A stretch of 64,000 nt of DNA, taken from Aquatica leii (lineage: Eukaryota > Arthropoda > Insecta > Coleoptera > Lampyridae). Location: assembly GCA_035610365.1 (NCBI GenBank), contig CM069436.1:63627505-63691504 (forward strand). The letters run 5' to 3'. Of this stretch, positions 36,234-48,466 are shown one piece after another. The notes under the pieces were generated by a model, which was not told the origin of the DNA, searched no databases, and saw only the letters and a program-made list of their open reading frames with translations. A program made the translations under genes and the position numbers. Positions within the stretch are counted from its first letter, which is position 1, and every line of letters starts with the position of its first letter.

Positions 36234-39200
36234 TGTAAAAATAAAGATAAATAATTATGTTAGTTGAATCAGTTTATTCTAGGCTCAGTTCACTGTAATG
36301 TGCAACAAAAATTTATACAGAATAAAGATTTTAGTATAAATAATGGTGAATTTAAATTACTAGAAAATGTAAGGAAAAAGAGCAAATTTAAGTACAATGC
36401 CAACAATTCAAGAAAACGCTATACAGCAAATAATTGATAATCAAAAAACTAAGAATGGGAGCAAATTCAAAAATGCGTATGTAAATGTTTTTATAAAACA
36501 CAATTTAAAGTTTCCACTGCAATAATTTATGCAAAAACTTATTACAATTGCAAAAATCAGCATCTGTTTAATGAACAGTTGTTTTGTCTTTTGGAGACTC
36601 TTCAAAACTGAAAGTATTGTAATGCGTTTTTATCACATAGAAAACCAGCTTGATTGTATTTTTTTTTAAATGTTTAAATTACAAACTAATTTATTTAATA
36701 ATCTGTCTAAACAATAAACTATTTAAGAATAAAATAACTAAATAATCTTGTCAAAAATTAAAAAACAGCTGTCTTTGTAATAAAAAAAACATCGTGTTAC
36801 AAAAAAAATAAATACTGTTACCTACCTGTGTATCTGTATAACAGCATGATTACAATAATCCCCATTAAATACAAATCTTGTAAAATTTGTTACGTGTCTT
36901 ATAAAAAATTTTTCTCAATTTGTAAATTAAGAAAAAAATTATTTTACGTCTTTATGTAAAATGTCAAGAGATATAATTTTTTGCGACGTGCATTAAGGTT
37001 TATTTGTGTGGTAATTTTGTTTTTGACGCTCACTACAAGACGATTGTGTTGTAGACTCTGATTGTGATTTGTAAGTACTTTTTTTAAATTTTACCTTCTC
37101 GTTTTACTAACGCTTTCACCGACTCGAATGATTATTAAATGAAGATTCTTTTTACTGAAGTATTTAGTTAGTCTTAAAAAAATTAATAGACCGTCAAGAA
37201 ACAAAAAAAATAGACACTAAAAAACATACTTTAAATACCAATGTTTATACAAAAAAAAATAAAAATAATAACTGGTAAAAAAGGTGTAATAAATTTTACT
37301 AAAACTCAAAATTAAAGAAAGTATTTTTTTAATAACTTTAAATATTTTTTTTATATCAATTACCTTTTAATAACAAATAGAATAAGTTTAAAGTACTATT
37401 ACAAAGATAAGAATTTTGACTTTTTTATATTTACCGCGGATTGTTTGTTCTTTTATAGAAAAATTACTTATAAATGAAGTGTTAGGTTGAAAAGATGCGT
37501 TACCTACAATTTAAAAAAAAAAAACATAGCTTAAAAGACTTTTTTAGTCTGAAAATACCTTTGTGCTGATCTGTTGCAATAGTTGGAAAATTAAACTGCA
37601 TAATTCACTTTATGATATATTGATGTATAGATTGCAATGTAAGAACAAATAAATATTTAAAATTTGTTGTCCTAAGATACGAATTTTGCAGATAAGTGTT
37701 TAAAATTAAATCTGATATGGCATTTCCCATTTTTTTCTTTTGTTTGTTCTATAACTGTAGCAAAAACTGATTACTTTTGTAGATTGTGTTAAATTATGCT
37801 CATTATCGTAGAAGATTTTTTATCATTTAGTTAAAGTAGCACACATTTATTGTTCTGTATTAAATAGAATTCAAAATTATTGTAAACTTTATTCAAGTCA
37901 AAATTAGAATACAATGTTTTAAATAATATTAACTGATTATGTACTTATGAAAACCATTTTATTGAGAGTTTGGTATTGAGAATCTTATGTGTAGACAGCT
38001 TTCACGAAATAACAAAATAGTATGCTATGCAAGAACTTAACTTAACTAAACCTAACCATCTTGCATTTTAAAAATATAACATATATATATATTAAATAAA
38101 TAATTAAACCTAAAATAACGTTACAAAGCGAGAAATTAGAAGAGTTTTAAAAATAAAGTAAACAAAATTTACAATGTTGAAGATACTTAATATTGTGAAA
38201 CAAAAATGTCTATTAATTTTTTTATAAAATACAGATTACATTTAATTAACCACTAAGCAATATTTAAAACTTCTTAGTTTGGTAAAAAAAATACTTTTTT
38301 TAGAATTGAGGTCAAGAGTAAATGTTTACAAATAAAATGTTGACCTCAAAGTAGCACTAAATTTGTTTATTATTTGTTGTATTTTATGTACAATAATCAT
38401 TAATTAATTTAAGGAAAATTTTTGTTACGATGTACTTTATGAATGTTTCAACATTATAAATCTAATAAAACACATTTAAGTACTTTGTGATTTTTTAAAA
38501 TAAAGATTATACATTAATATCTAGACAATTTTTGTTTACAATTGTTAATCAAATAATTAGTGTATAATTATAGATTTAGTTCATGGCATTGACAAACATT
38601 TTGGATAATTAATGGTAAAACTTTTGTTCCAATACTGATGCATGTTTAACAAATTTTTGTGTAGGTACATTAATCTTAAATTAGTAAGGTCGACCTTTTA
38701 ACAATTAGTTCCAAATCCAAAAATTAATTTTATTTTTAAACGTGCTACTAATTGCTCAAATTAATGATATTATAACTAATGTATTCTGCTTAGTAACCTA
38801 TTGTTAATACATTAACTAATTTAGTATAAAATTTTAACATTGCAGTTGTAAATATAAAGCAAAGCTATAAAGCGTGCTTAAGAAAATTTTTTATAAGCTA
38901 TGCAAAAACAATTGTAAATGTACATAGAAGCTATAAAATGTAGTTAAGAAAATGTGTTATAAGCTATTCTAAGCAAAATTATTTAATATAAAAGTTTTGC
39001 TTACAGTAGATTTGCCTAAACTTTGCAAATATCTTATTTAAATCAGTGGTTTGCAAAACGGTGTATATTAACAACCGTCGCGTCAGTCGACAACAATCTA
39101 CAAAAAAATTTTACCAAAAAAATTGGAGCCGATAAGATGTACATAGAGGTCAACGACAGTGAATCTCGTTTAAACATGTTATTTTAATTTTATTTCTTTA

Positions 39201-39281
39201 TGAATAAAATAATACCAAGAATGTATCGCTACTACAAATATACTAAATCGCCAACTCAAAGAGCAGCTGTATATAAAATAC

Positions 39282-39527
39282 TGAAGCCAAAAACGGTCAT
39301 TTGTAAGGTAGGCAAAATGTTACCATAGGTCAGTTTAAATGTAATTGTGTTAGCGACATTAAAATGATTACTACGATTATTTAAAAACGCATTAGCTACA
39401 TATGTACATATAGTTTTCTATAATAGAAGTGTGTGAGATGCTCACAAGACAGTAACCATCACTCTATGTCGTAATATAGTTAATTAATATTTTGCCTACT
39501 CTGCAAATGGCTTATTTTGACTTTATT
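39282..39527. mobile_element. MITE copy 2
   Basis: Outer inverted ends are GAAGCCAAAAACGGTCATTT with GGTAGGCAAAATGTT on the left and AATATTTTGCCTACTC with AAATGGCTTATTTTGACTTT on the right. Inside, GTGTTAGCGACATTA and GAGATGCTCACAAGACAGTA followed by CTATGTCGTAATA match the inner inverted repeats of the copy at 12201-12467. The outer arms are better preserved here than in copy 1. Confidence 0.6.
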
Positions 39528-39529
39528 TT

Positions 39530-40125
39530 TAATTCATTAATTAGCTATCCAGCATATTATGAGAATTTAAGGGCAAACATCCTTGAATAATCTACATACA
39601 CAGGTAATCTCTATTTCTCTATGTAATTCATAATTATACTTCCTTATAATATAAAACATGTATCTATTTAAATAAATTATAAAACTACCTATAAAGTAAG
39701 AATTTTTAAAAGTTTGCGGACTGAGTAAAGCGAATTCCTGAATATTCTCTGAGACCGGTAGATCACTTAATGTTCGTGATGCTTATGCTCGTTGTGCACC
39801 ATAAAAACATTTTTTCATCCTTAATCTAATTACATTATCTTAATAAATTAAGAAATTATATTTAAAAATATGAACTCGTAGTTAAGCATAAGCGAATCAA
39901 TGTTATTTTGCTTGGGAGTGCCAAAAATGTAAGTACTTTTAGTTTTGTATTCGTAATTAACTAAGATAGATGCATTACGCAGATCACGACTTCAGCTAAA
40001 GTGTATTTATACTCGTCTTATAACTTAGTCTTATCTTAGCTTTAAAAGAGTTCAAGCTGTGCTTTTTTTTTGATAATATCAAATTAATAATAATGAAATA
40101 TACTGTACTACTTTAGGTAGAACAA
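39530..40125. other. AT-rich region without recognisable gene
   Basis: No structure recognised. Confidence 0.4.
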
Positions 40126-40590
40126 TAGTAGTTTACGTAACAAGAGTCGAAAGTAAGAAATAGCATAACGAACGTCAATGCGACGCGAGGCCGCACGGCC
40201 GAGCGTTGCATGTGAGTGAGTTATGCTATGATTCTTTCGACGAGAGTAATGTACATTATTTTTTGTGTTGCCTTTTATAAAATTACATTCTTTTTGAAAA
40301 AATAAAAAAAAATCTATAGAAATGTAATGTTGGTACTACATTTATTACTAAGTGTCAAATTTCACATTAACTTTAACATCGTTTTTCTTCAATTTTAACT
40401 AAATTTCAAGATTTTTAAAATGATTTTTCCACCTGTCGCATACTCGCTTTAATATATTAATTGACTTTGAACACTTACTTTTATGTGGATTCCTAGTTTT
40501 CATTTTGCCACCCTAGAATTTTTTTCGTTGATTACGTAACTACAGTAACGAACGAATATTGACGTTTGCGACGTTGGCAGCACAAAAAAA
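40126..40590. repeat. Fold-back repeat family, copy C
   Basis: Begins TAGTAGTTTACGTAACAAGA and ends ACGTTGGCAGCACAAAA. The first about 135 bp fold back: GTCGAAAGTAAGAAATAGC with ATAAC against GTTATGCTATGATTCTTTCG, with a GC-rich loop (GCGACGCGAGGCCGCACGGC). It is nearly identical to copy D at 62283, differing by scattered substitutions and single-base indels, so these two are the most recent copies in the window. Confidence 0.75.
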
Positions 40591-40592
40591 TG

Positions 40593-41190
40593 TTTTAATG
40601 ATATTTAAATATTCATTTTATTTTTATCCTAATTAATTCCATTCGACAATAATAAAAATAGCAAATATAATAAATAAATAAATAAAAGTATAACATGAAA
40701 TCCTAAAATAAAAAAAAAAGTTAATTCTTTAAGACAGATGAATCAACCGTTCGAACAAATTTTTTGCTCGGTACATGCCAGATTTAAGTGTGTTCTGATT
40801 GGTTCATTCGTAAGATCTAAGATGAGTATAAATCTTATGCGACAATTTTTTAAGCAATAACGTTATGACACTATCATAGAGGATTACGGTAAGTTGGATA
40901 TTGTTTTCTTCCTTAGGACTGTTCGATGAGGAGGGGCATTAAAACAGGTTAAGTGTCCATAGAAAAAACAGGCCTCTATTTTATTAAAAATTGTAGTTAT
41001 TATATGGCAGGTAAAAATAAACAATTGTTAAAAGTAATTAATACTACAAGAAATTTTACTTAGAAATATAGATCTAGAAAAGTGGTATGTATAGGACTGA
41101 ATTTTGAGACAACCATAAAAATAAATCAACATTAAAAATAAATAATTAAACATAAGAACAATTACCAAACAGTTAAATTATTTTAACTTA
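40593..41190. other. AT-rich region without recognisable gene
   Basis: No recognisable coding or repeat structure. Confidence 0.4.
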
Positions 41191-41378
41191 AAGTTTTCTC
41201 CACATAAGTTTTAATTATAGTTTAATGTAAACATGTTTGGACATTTTTTAATGTCATTATTAGTAATACTACAAATTAATTATAATATATATAACTGATG
41301 ACGACATTTAAAAGTGTCGAAACATGTTTAAAGTAAATTAAAATTAAAACATATGTGGAGAAGACTAAGTTAAAATAA
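41188..41378. mobile_element. Fold-back element with hammerhead-like motif
   Basis: Two arms of roughly 75 bp face each other: AACTTAAAGTTTTCTCCACA...AAACATGTTTGGACA on the left and GTGTCGAAACATGTTT...ATGTGGAGAAGACTAAGTT on the right. At 41295-41324 the right arm holds CTGATGA, a 5-bp stem (CGACA/TGTCG) and GAAAC, the core layout of a hammerhead ribozyme. The left arm carries the corresponding sequence with CTAATAA in place of CTGATGA. Penelope-like elements are known to carry hammerhead motifs in their terminal repeats, so a PLE-derived origin is inferred. Confidence 0.5.
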
Positions 41379-41379
41379 T

Positions 41380-41845
41380 TTAATTGTATATATAAAACTC
41401 CACTTTGAGCTTGGATTACTTTAACGTTAAAAACAACACAAGAGTAACAAACGCAAACTTAACATATTATGAAATTTTCAAAATCAAGGTTGAATTGATA
41501 AGATATTACAGACATAGCTGTGGAAACCTTATATTACTTTATCTTGGTGATAAGATTCTTATATATTAACGGGACCAGTAATAAAGCCATTTTTCTAAAT
41601 AATCTACTTGATAATATATTCAATATTCACATTTTATTTAAAACAACATACTTTTAAAAAAATCTTTACCATGGCTATCCGATAACACCAGGTTCTTGAT
41701 GAAAATCAGAAATAAGGCTTTAATCAAAAGTCGTCAGTCGAGAAACCCAGATGACTAGCGAACTATTATAATTCATTGCGTAATATGACCAATACTGCAG
41801 TACAAAACGATAAACCGAGCATACCTTAATCATTGTGCGGATGAC
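41380..41845. other. AT-rich region without recognisable gene
   Basis: No structure recognised. Confidence 0.4.
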
Positions 41846-41849
41846 ACAC

Positions 41850-43420
41850 GTAAATAGAACTGTTAAAATACTTACGGAATTGCAAAATGCAGATAGAATT
41901 AATTCGAACTTTGTTAATTCAGTGCCCTTGATCTCGGGAACTGTGAACGATGTACTATAAGAGTATCGAAACAAGTTAAATGACACTGTGCCAGAATGTA
42001 TGTTTGTGACTGTAGCTAATGGTGGTATCATTGATACTATACTTGGTATAAGTACAAATGCCTCGGGTTTTGATAACTTTAATAATACTCACAAAAATGT
42101 GCTGTCTTTTTATAGTTCTTTATGTGACATATTTGATCAATACATATGGAAAGTTGCTGTTGTTAGGCCTTTTCTAAAGACTAAAAAACACAAAACGATT
42201 GCAGAACTGCGACCTATAAGTATATTACCTATATTGTCTTAAGTACTGGAAAAATGTCTAAAAAATGCAGTCTGGGTTTTGACGGAATCATAGTTGTTGT
42301 ACAGCATTGCTTAATTTCATAGATACATTCTATGTGCTCTTGACAAAGGTAATATCTCAGTATTACAGTTAATCGACAACAGTAAAGCATTCGACACAAT
42401 GAATTGTTTTTGTCCATACTTCATCACGTTGGTTTTGGAGTAGAAGCCGTTCAACTAATCAATAGTTTCCTCAGTAATATATATCAGATGGTTAAATTAA
42501 GAAATGGTACGGTTTAAAATTTGTTACCTATGCAATTAGGAGTTCCGCAGGGGTCAATTTTAGGTCCACTTTTATATACTTTGTACATCAGTCAATTATT
42601 TCATTTCTCAAAACATGGGACTATTACCTTTATGCTGACGATACGTAGTTAAACCTAACTTTCTTCACTTAGGAAATAGAGCAATCACGCAATAAAATTA
42701 ATGATGTCCCTAACTTGTTGCATGTCTCCTTGAAAACCCATAACTTACTCATTAATCCAAATAAACCCTTTGAATTGATTTTTGGCAATGCCTATTGTTC
42801 CTAGCTTAAACTCCATATTGATGATGTGAATATTTCAATAACTCGAATAGCTAAGAATTTAAGCGTTCATATAGATGACAAATTGCGGTTTCGAGAGCAT
42901 ATGGAAACCTAAAAATGTTGTATCCACATAGAAGTTATCTGTCTGTTATAACAAGAAAAATGCTATGCAACTCGTTAGTGTTATCAAACTTTAATTTTTG
43001 TGATACGATCTACGAGCCCTATTTAGATGCTATTAGTGTACGCCGTATACAAACAGATAAAAATGATTGCGTAAGATTCATTTGGTCTTATACGTCATGA
43101 GCATGTATCTAGCAAACTAAAAGACTTGCGGCGGCTAAATATGACTCAACGCAGCAAACTACACTCATTATGCATGTTTCACGCTGTAATTACTACTGGG
43201 TATCCAAAATACCTTAATGATAAAATTCGTTATCGGACCGACGCGACGTACATAATATAAATATTTGTGGTAAAAGGCTATTGTCGATGCCACCCTTCAA
43301 ATTTAAATCTAAAATAATGTGTCTTAGATAAATTTCATATTATATAGTAACGTTTCCCCCGAATTAAAATCATGTTCACTACGAAGTTTTAAAATCAAAC
43401 GCGATTGTTTATTTAAAAAT
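41850..43420 (+). pseudogene. Non-LTR retrotransposon (CR1/L2/Daphne-like) RT relic
   Basis: The plus strand begins in the linker with NFVNSVPLISGTVNDVL (about 41908-41960). It goes on to KVAVVRPFLKTKKHKTIAEL and RPISILPILS (42150-42240), the RT 'P..K......YRPISLLP..SK..E' motif. Next are ALDKGNISVLQLIDNSKAFD (about 42330-42400, first catalytic Asp), a 'GVPQGSILGPLLYTLYI' segment (42540-42590) and YLYADDT-like sequence (about 42628-42650) just before a TAG. The C-terminal domain continues with LVLSNFNFCDTIYEPYLDAI and SVRRIQTDKND (42975-43070). More than ten stops and frameshifts are scattered through it, and no poly(A) tail or target duplication was fixed. Confidence 0.7.
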
Positions 43421-43429
43421 TTAAATTAT

Positions 43430-43675
43430 GTGTGTACCTTACTTAATCAAGTATTAAGTAAATTGTGATAATTCCTCCATACAGCAATAAATTTATTAGG
43501 ATTAGGTGGAAGAGCGGTAAAGAATTGTAGTATTCTTGACCAAACTTTGCCTTTGGGTCTATTGTAGTAAATAAAATATCAGTGTATTTTACAATGTTTT
43601 ATATTTTTTATTTGTCCTTACTAGTAACCTATTAAAGCAAATTTATTATTATTAGTATTATTATTATTATTTAAA
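43430..43675. other. AT-rich spacer with (ATT)n microsatellite
   Basis: A short ATT repeat runs through about 43643-43671; the rest is unremarkable. Confidence 0.4.
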
Positions 43676-43689
43676 TTTTAAGCATCATT

Positions 43690-44110
43690 GTTAAAATTAA
43701 TATTATTACTATGCGTTGTTATGAAAATTATTTCCACTATTAATCTTTTTTTTTATAATTTGGTTTAACATCTAAATTAAAGGGTTATTAAAATCAATAT
43801 TGTGCCCTGTTTCAACATGCTGTAGCGCTGACGCTGACTCATTTCTTTCTGCAATCGGATTTGTGATTTTTTAACCGCTTAATTGTATTTTGTTTTGTTT
43901 GTCCAACATAAAATTTACTGCAGTTTAAACAGTCGATATTATAGACAACACTCTGTCGATCAAGCATGCTAGTCTGATTTTTTATTTTTGTGTATACCAT
44001 GTTGTTGATGTTATTTCTGCTATAAGTAGGTAATCGCATCTTAGGTGTTTTTAATATAGAAATTATTTTATTAGTTTGTCCTGGTACGTTAATCATGGAA
44101 GTGTAAGTTC
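43690..44110 (-). pseudogene. Penelope-like element, GIY-YIG region
   Basis: An 85-codon minus frame (44096-43839) reads MINVPGQTNKIISILK, MVYTKIKNQTSMLDRQSVVY and CLNCSKFYVGQTKQNTIKRL. This fits the PLE layout: a 'P..PG.T.K' segment, the linker, then the GIY-YIG nuclease with 'VVYNI.C..C..FYVGQT' (GIY and YIG counterparts VVY and YVG) and the catalytic Arg in 'IKRLKNHKS'. After a stop and a frameshift it continues as SASALQHVETGHNIDF-like sequence to about 43780. The RT domain upstream is missing. It is a different PLE lineage from the copies at 18 kb and 51 kb. Confidence 0.7.
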
Positions 44111-44114
44111 AGTT

Positions 44115-45275
44115 TGCATTAGAGGTGTTTGGTAGTGGTATTATAATTTATTATTAAGCCATAAAGTTCATCTCTTTCACTAAAAGCATTTACTTTTGCT
44201 TAGTTATTTAATGTACCAAACACTAAATTTTAATTTGGTTGGTTTTAATTTGTATTTGAATAATAAATGTATTTTACATTACATTTTACTACAATTAGAA
44301 ATTTTAAATCCTCACAAAGTGGCTAGCACTACCAAATAGCCAATGTCAGGTAAGCAGAGGGTTTATCCAAAACCGAAAAACATGGCAAATAGTCTAGATG
44401 GTAGATCACTGATTTCCAAAGCAAGGCAAGCAAACAAATTTGGAAACCACTGATTAAGAGTGTCGTATTTATGTTTATGCTTTTAACTGCTTTAATTTTG
44501 TAGTCTAAATAAAAATTTTGATTTTTAGAAGTTAAAACTTAGCTATATAATAAGTTCGCTCAATGTCTTACAAAACTATTTTCTTTTGCATCTAACATGC
44601 TATAATTCTTTTTTCTTAACACGTTTCTGTCTATAGCTCCTAAAGTATTTATATTAAAGAAAAATGTTTTTTACAAGGGTTTTACTAATATTTGTAAAGC
44701 TTCTTTAAAATTATTTTGGTACATACTGTGGTTCATATACTCCAGAAACTTTGTTTTTTCAAATGGGACACCTTATATACTATGGTAAATTTTTATTTTT
44801 CACTAAATTTAAGAAGCAGTTTATTAATTATATCGAAGGTCTTAGGTGAATAATTTGAGAATTATTAGATATTTTTTCAAGAAAGTCAGACTTTAAAAAA
44901 CTGTCTGTAAATTCTAAATTAAACAAGATAGAGATGTACGGTTTTTCGCAAGTTGTTGAACATGAAAATTATTATTAATTTTAGTAAAGATAAAAAAACC
45001 ATCAATTCAAACCTTTCAGTTATGAAAGGTGCGACATTCAAAATATCAAATTGAGATCAATTAGTTTCTGTGAATAGAATAGTACGTTTATGTTTATGGA
45101 ATTTCATGTAGAATCTGATTCTATTTCAAATTTATTAAGGTATTTATGAGTCTATTACGAATAGTTTTTGTATTATTTCCAATTTTATACAACACTTTAG
45201 GCTAAATTCGCACAGTAGGTACTTATATTCATCTTATACTGCTATAAAAATAAAACAATAACGTTAGCTGTCTTA
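44115..45275. other. AT-rich region without recognisable gene
   Basis: No structure recognised. Confidence 0.4.
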
Positions 45276-45331
45276 TAAATTTGAGTATTTACATATTGTG
45301 TTATTTCTACTTTTCTATCATTTCACAAAAG

Positions 45332-45516
45332 ATGAATATATTCAGATGGTATACACCTTGGAAAAATGTGGAGGAAATTGTTTGCTTACATTTCGCATCA
45401 TTCTCAAAACCGAGAATAATCGTGTACGTGATTTTTAGTGTAAACAAGTGTGAAATCCGAGGACGTTATCTTATCTTAAGTGATAGTGTTATACAACGGT
45501 TATACATAAATATACT
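45332..45516 (+). other. Candidate first coding exon, LAS1-like resemblance
   Basis: From the ATG at 45332 the frame reads MNIFRWYTPWKNVEEIVCLH, then FSVNKCEIRGRYLILSDSVI and QRLYINIL. It ends at ACT followed by GTAAGTG, a consensus donor at 45517. The frame continues open upstream to 45281. The order 'PW....E......FS........VNKW..RG..L....DST..LL' resembles the N-terminus of Las1, the ribosome-biogenesis endoribonuclease subunit. Here the expected Trp of 'NKW' reads Cys. It could be a diverged true exon, a pseudogene or chance; no second exon was found. Confidence 0.3.
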
Positions 45517-45701
45517 GTAAGTGTTTTCATTAAATATTATTAGATTTAATTAGTTCGGTTAATTTAAAAGTGTATATATTTCTAAAATAAGTAAACATAA
45601 TTTTTAGTCGTTTTAAATAAATTGGTTTTTAATAAATAAATACGTAAAAATATGATTATTAAAGCAAACAAGTAGGATAATTCAAATTTTTTTTTACGTA
45701 T

Positions 45702-46782
45702 CATAATCTTTCAGGTATTGAGGCCGATTACGTTTTCTAGTAGTGCTTACTTGGTTAGCCATATCAGTAATATATACATGACTACTACCATCGTAATATG
45801 TCTCATTATTTTGGTTAGAAATGTGAAGTTCAGTAGTTTCAAGGATTTCATTTCTAGTAGGATTGAGTGAATTATATTCATATTAAGTCAATATAATCTT
45901 TATGGTCAAGATTGAATTTATTTAGGAATTTTCTGTTCCTTCTGTATCTTTCCACAAGTGTCTTTGACTATAAATGATCTGTTATTGACTTTCTTGTCTA
46001 CCCTTCCTTTCACCCAAGTTTTCCCTTTTTGCATAAGTATATTTTCACCTATTTTTAATTCTGGTAAGTCTTTAGCTGATCTATCGTAGTAACTTTTTTG
46101 TTCTCTTTGTCTTTTCTGTAGTTTTAATTGCAATGCTTTGGGATCTATAAGAATAGGTTCAAGAGCTTTTTTTGACACTGGAATTCTTGTTTTCAAAATT
46201 CTATGTAAAAATATTTGAGCGGGAGAATACTCTAGTTGTGCAATTAGGGTGGTATGATATTCCATAATACATAGAGCTAGGTCATTATTAGAGTTTGATT
46301 TTTTTACCATTTCTTTTATAATGCCAACATATCTCTCTGCAAGTCCATTGGAGTGATAGTGGTGGGGACTACTAAAATTTAACTCAAAACTCCACTCGAA
46401 ATCTTTTAATTGTTGTGAATTATATAGAACATTGTCTGCGAATAGTTTGTCTGGGATACCAAATTGTGCAAATTTTTCTTTACAAAATTTAATTACATCA
46501 TTAACTGTTTTGGTTTTTGTTTCAGTTACTTCCAATCAGTTTGAATATGAATCGACTAATAAAATATAGTTTCTTTTGTCAAATTCAAAGAAATCTGAAT
46601 ATATGTACTGCCAAACCTTAGTTGGTAATTCGTGACACATTAGAGTTTCTTTTTGATTAGACTTACGATTTAATAAGCATGTCTCACAATTATTAATAAA
46701 TTTCTCTACATCTTTAGATAAATTAAGCCAATAGAATATTTGTCTAGCACGTTGCTTTGATTTTTCTATTCCGAAATGTGAT
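45702..46782 (-). pseudogene. gypsy integrase and Pol C-terminus
   Basis: The minus strand reads through the integrase zinc-binding region (ESHFGIEKSKQRARQIFYWL..., CETCLLNRKSNQ, about 46785-46660) to YIYSDFFEFDKRNYILLVDS (first catalytic Asp, about 46600). A TGA then stands in place of Trp before LEV. The 205-codon frame (46535-45918) follows: FCKEKFAQFGIPDKLFADNV (second Asp; the usual 'SDNG' reads ADNV), SPHHYHSNGLAERYVGIIKE (catalytic Glu) and a C-terminal GPY-like region (ENILMQKGKTWVKGRV). Beyond its stop, further frames give TTRKRNRPQYLKDYDT to 45702, the usual basic Pol tail. Inactive because of the in-frame stop. Confidence 0.75.
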
Positions 46783-47443
46783 TCATGAATTAGTTTTAAT
46801 ATAGATTGTCTTAGAGAATTTGGTACAATAATTTTTCAGAAATTCATTCAGAAATAACAGTTCGTTAGATAAATACATACTGTCTTTTAGTTTGTAATAA
46901 GGTTTTAGTTCAGTTGGTAAATGTTTATCTGTGGTGGGCCAAGAGTTTATACAAAAGGTTTTTATTTCTGAAAGTATTTTGGCATAATTGATTTTTTTTT
47001 TAAATACTAACTTTTCCTCATGCGACATCGAAATGTTGTTATATAAAGAGTGAACTGTATATTCCAATTCTAGGTCATCATCAACAGGATCTTTAAGAAA
47101 TGAACGTGATAAAATATCAGCAACAAGCATGTCTTTTCCTGGTAGGTAGGTTATAGTAATTTTGTATTTTAACCATCGTAAAAGCATTCTTTGTAGTCTG
47201 GCCGTAACTTTGTCAATATTTTTAGCAAATATGGGTATCAAACGTTTGTGATCAGTTTGTACTGTTACTTCAAATCCATAAACGAAATAATGGAATTTTT
47301 GAAAAGCAAAAGTGATTGCCACTAATTTCTTTTTCAATCTGTGCCCATTTTTTTTCTGTTTTTGTGAAGCACCTTGAGGAAAACGCAAGTGGACAGCCGT
47401 CCTGCAATATACAACAACCTAAGCCTTCTGAAGAAGCATCACA
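46783..47443 (-). pseudogene. gypsy RNase H region
   Basis: The open part (47388-46783) reads KKLVAITFAFQKFHYFVYGF, EVTVQTDHKRLIPIFAKNID, VTARLQRMLLRWLKYKITIT and YLPGKDMLVADILSRSFLKD. This is the gypsy RNase H with its 'TDH..L' Asp and the 'G....AD.LSR' end. It should be continuous with RT upstream; a frameshift and stop around 47390-47443 separate them. The frame continues into a PQ-rich linker (LPTELKPYYKLKDSMYLSNE) before the integrase zinc finger. Confidence 0.75.
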
Positions 47444-48307
47444 TTAATCAACTATTGGTAGTTTAAGATCAAAAATTTTAAGAATAGGCGACTTAGATAT
47501 TAATGTTTTAAGTAGATTAAGTTCTTGTTCATGTTCAGAATGCCAAGAAAATTCAACATTCTTTTTTGTTAATTCTTTCATTTTAGCGGTTAATTGTGAA
47601 AGATTGGGAATAAATTTTGCAAAGAATTTAACCAAACCCAGAATTTTCAAGACATCAGTTTTGTTTTTGGGTGATTCAATAGCTGAAATAGCTTTAATGT
47701 TTTCTGGATCAGGTCTTATACCCTCTTTAGAAATTATTTGTCCCATGAATACAACTTGGCTTAATTTAAACTGTAATTTTTTAAAATTGAATTTAACATT
47801 ATATTTCAATGCTCTACCAAAAACCATTTTAAGTGCAACATTATGACTGGTTTCATCTACTCCAGATACAATTATACTATCAAAGTATATTTCAACACCT
47901 GGTATATCTCCAAAAATTGAAATACACCTCTTTTGAAAGATCTCGGGGGCACTACATATACCGAATGGTACACGATTAAAGCAATATTTGCCAAAAGGCG
48001 AATTAAGAGTGCACAAATCTGCACTCTGATTATCTAAAACAAGCTGCCAAAACCCCTCCTTCATGTCGATTACTGTAAATACACTCTTACCTGTAAGATT
48101 ACTAATAATGTCATTTAATGTAGGAATAGGAAAATGCTCTCTTTGAATAAACTGGTTTAGTGGTCTAGGGTCTATGCAAATTCTTAAATTATTGTCTGGT
48201 TTTTCTACAATTATTAGATTATTTACCCAACCAGTAGGATAGTCTACTTTTTGAATAATATTTTTAGTTTCAAGATTGTTTAATGCTTCATGTAATTTGT
48301 CATGCAA
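47444..48307 (-). pseudogene. gypsy reverse transcriptase
   Basis: A 287-codon frame covers most of the RT: HEALNNLETKNIIQKVDYPT, VEKPDNNLRICIDPRPLNQF, VFTVIDMKEGFWQLVLDNQS (first catalytic Asp), CFNRVPFGICSAPEIFQKRC and EIYFDSIIVSGVDE. The last is the catalytic motif: 'Y-V-D-D' of active elements reads Y-F-D-S, so one of the paired Asp residues is lost. FMGQIISKEGIRPDPENIKA and ILGLVKFFAKFIPNLSQLTA then lead to the thumb. A stop ends the frame at 47444, and frameshifts around 48308-48466 separate it from the protease part. Confidence 0.8.
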
Positions 48308-48466
48308 AGAAAAGACTACTTTTCTTTAAGCTTGAGTTACTGATTTAGCATCACTATTTAATTTAATTGAACAAACACCGGGGATTTTGCCAATTCCCTC
48401 GAAAACATTCTTATATTCATGATAAACTTGATTTTTTGATTTGGAGCAAATTCCTAATGAATTAAT

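Larger units (their letters stand above)
35545..39275. other. AT-rich region with two palindromes, no recognisable gene
   Basis: No coding similarity was noticed. Two structures stand out. At 35903-35985, GCGTTTCAATCA and TGATTGAAGCG flank a GC-rich stretch containing ATCGGGTTTCTTACCCGAGC and GCCGCGCAGCGGC. At 36181-36233 there is a near-perfect hairpin. Confidence 0.45.

Noticed and set aside
43643-43671. (ATT)n microsatellite as a functional repeat
   Set aside because: Short imperfect run, ordinary for AT-rich insect DNA.
45080-45700. Second LTR of the gypsy element
   Set aside because: No convincing match to the LTR-end sequence at 52170 was found by eye.
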